Positions 45,124-46,084 of a stretch of DNA of 46,084 nucleotides are shown piece by piece. Position numbers and translations under genes: made by a program. The stretch's first letter is position 1. Each line of letters begins with the position of its first letter. The stretch lies in NCBI GenBank assembly GCA_945861675.1, contig CAMAVY010000008.1, forward strand, positions 1 through 46,084. Reading direction: 5' to 3'. Source of the stretch: Klebsiella pneumoniae (GTDB lineage: Bacteria; Pseudomonadota; Gammaproteobacteria; Pseudomonadales; Azotimanducaceae). The notes below the pieces were generated by a model that saw nothing but the letters and a program-made list of their open reading frames with translations, was not told where the DNA came from and ran no database searches.

Positions 45124-46084
45124 ATGGCCTACGAGTATCGATCGGGCAGCCAGTCCCTTGAGTTGCCGAATCCTTACGCCGTCGAGAACACGCTGCGCTT
45201 CATCATCGGCGGTCTGCTCATCCTCACCGGCATTGGCCTGTTGTTCATCGCCCGCGAGCATCTGTCGACAGGCTGGAGTTTCAGCACGCTCATCCCGTTG
45301 ATCGGCGCCATCGGCCTGTTGGCCTATGCGGTGCGCACCATTGCGGTCGGCATGTCGCAACTGCGCTTCTTCTTCGGCCGCGAGCGGCCACGCAGCCTGG
45401 CCACCGAACTGCTGACCGATCAGTACGGCAACCCGGCCGACGGCGTAGAGCTGCAGGAGACCGTGCGGCGCGGCGCATTGCAGTTCGCCGAGCCCAAGGG
45501 CGCCATCAACGGCATGTTGTACAACCTGCAGAAGGACCTGATCTACGCACCCGAACCGCTGCAGGCACTCGCGCAAACGCAGTTCCGCATCGCGATGGTG
45601 GTAGGCGGCATCTTTCTCGCGTTCTGCGCCAGCATGCTGTTGTTGGGCAAGAACGACTATGCGCCGTGGATCGGCCTGGTGTATTTCGGCATCAGCACCT
45701 TCATCGCCTTGCGCCCGATGCGCACGGCCGGCGGTGTCGGGATGGTGTCCAACCGGCTGCCCATCATTCTGCTGGTGCTGGCCGTGCTCGGACCAATGGT
45801 GCTCACGCTCATCGGCCCGCACCTGCCGAACATTGAACACGCGCGTTTCGTCAGCGCCACCTTCAGCATGTTGATCTGCACCGGCATCGGCACCGCACTG
45901 TTCTTCGTGGCACTGCGCGCGCAGATGCGCGAGCCGCCGCCGGCCAGCACATCAACCCATCAGATGGCCGTGAGCATGAACTGCCAGCCCGCGCAGGTCA
46001 TGGACGAACTTTCGCGCCTGCTGCAACAGAACTGGCGCGGTAACTACTCGCCCCCCTTTTTTTGCTTGACAGCGCAGCGGCTCG
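45124..46084 (+). CDS. Multi-spanning membrane protein, 3' end outside the window
   Basis: A frame open from the ATG at 45124 (SD GGGAGCAG) to the window end, at least 320 residues. Hydrophobic segments lie around FIIGGLLILTGIGLLFIA, LIPLIGAIGLLAYAV, FRIAMVVGGIFLAFCASMLL, WIGLVYFGISTFIAL, LPIILLVLAVLGPMVLTLIG and FSMLICTGIGTALFFVAL. A soluble loop of about 70 residues separates helices 2 and 3, and a cytosolic tail (MAVSMNCQPAQVMDELSRLL) follows. I do not recognise the family. The last 40 bases include C6T7, so the end of the frame should be treated with care. Confidence 0.7.
   Translation, partial: MAYEYRSGSQSLELPNPYAVENTLRFIIGGLLILTGIGLLFIAREHLSTGWSFSTLIPLIGAIGLLAYAVRTIAVGMSQLRFFFGRERPRSLATELLTDQYGNPADGVELQETVRRGALQFAEPKGAINGMLYNLQKDLIYAPEPLQALAQTQFRIAMVVGGIFLAFCASMLLLGKNDYAPWIGLVYFGISTFIALRPMRTAGGVGMVSNRLPIILLVLAVLGPMVLTLIGPHLPNIEHARFVSATFSMLICTGIGTALFFVALRAQMREPPPASTSTHQMAVSMNCQPAQVMDELSRLLQQNWRGNYSPPFFCLTAQRL

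Noticed and set aside
44599-45840. 413-codon minus-strand open frame
   Set aside because: Antisense of two better-supported genes; Gln/Arg/His-rich with no motifs.
46048-46070. TTGACA at the window end as a promoter -35 box
   Set aside because: It lies inside an open reading frame next to a C6T7 run at the very edge, with no visible -10.

Overview
The window is a high-GC proteobacterial chromosome segment, most likely from a Gammaproteobacterium. The order rppH-ptsP-lgt-thyA matches the classical enterobacterial order (established knowledge), here with folA added after thyA and an NRDE-family gene between ptsP and lgt on the other strand. The rest is dominated by accessory catabolic and redox genes of the kind found in environmental degraders of lipids, steroids or terpenoids. 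The genus cannot be named from sequence alone.

Layout. 0-14.6 kb is a conserved housekeeping block: uup, a lipoprotein S9 peptidase, folA, thyA, lgt, an NRDE protein, ptsP, rppH, rlmI, a DUF255 thioredoxin-fold protein and a small TonB-C-like periplasmic protein. 14.6-15.16 kb is a scar where the 3' ends of an AHSA1/SRPBCC gene and a TetA-like MFS gene face away from a common breakpoint. 15.16-18.3 kb holds a Gfo/Idh oxidoreductase and an SDR, divergent from a sugar-isomerase-like TIM barrel. 18.4-19.9 kb pairs a GST with a TauD-type dioxygenase.

19.97-25.3 kb is the most interesting part: six minus-strand genes in a row (DUF2855 oxidoreductase, EamA transporter, diiron ferritin-like oxygenase, a paralogue that has lost five of six metal ligands, and two SCP2-like proteins). 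It is divergent from a carotenoid-cleavage-type oxygenase, with a perfect 12-bp palindrome between them. I read it as an uncharacterised two-component diiron oxygenase system with dedicated lipid-binding partners.

28.1-31.6 kb holds three tiny membrane-protein genes, then a compact light-repair cassette: a 49-residue DUF2256 zinc ribbon overlapping an iron-sulfur (6-4)-type photolyase, which overlaps a photolyase-like FAD-binding protein. Two diverged fragments of one O-methyltransferase gene flank this island. 31.6-33.05 kb and 36.8-38.56 kb are gene graveyards (TetR, VOC, LuxR, LysR and membrane-protein remnants, several frameshifted), most of them missed by ORF calling. Between and after them lie a PEP-mutase-family gene, a Tag-like DNA glycosylase, an SCP2-PhyH fusion dioxygenase with a second GST, an MFS transporter, a sulfotransferase, a dienelactone-hydrolase-like enzyme, a luciferase-like monooxygenase, a hotdog protein, a DUF7064/7065-like protein and a membrane protein cut by the window end.

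Two themes recur. GST genes sit beside Fe(II)/2-oxoglutarate dioxygenases twice, and SCP2-like domains accompany oxygenases three times. Four genes in the 32-43 kb part have short 14-20 bp tandem repeats in their leaders, in three of them ending just before the ribosome-binding region.
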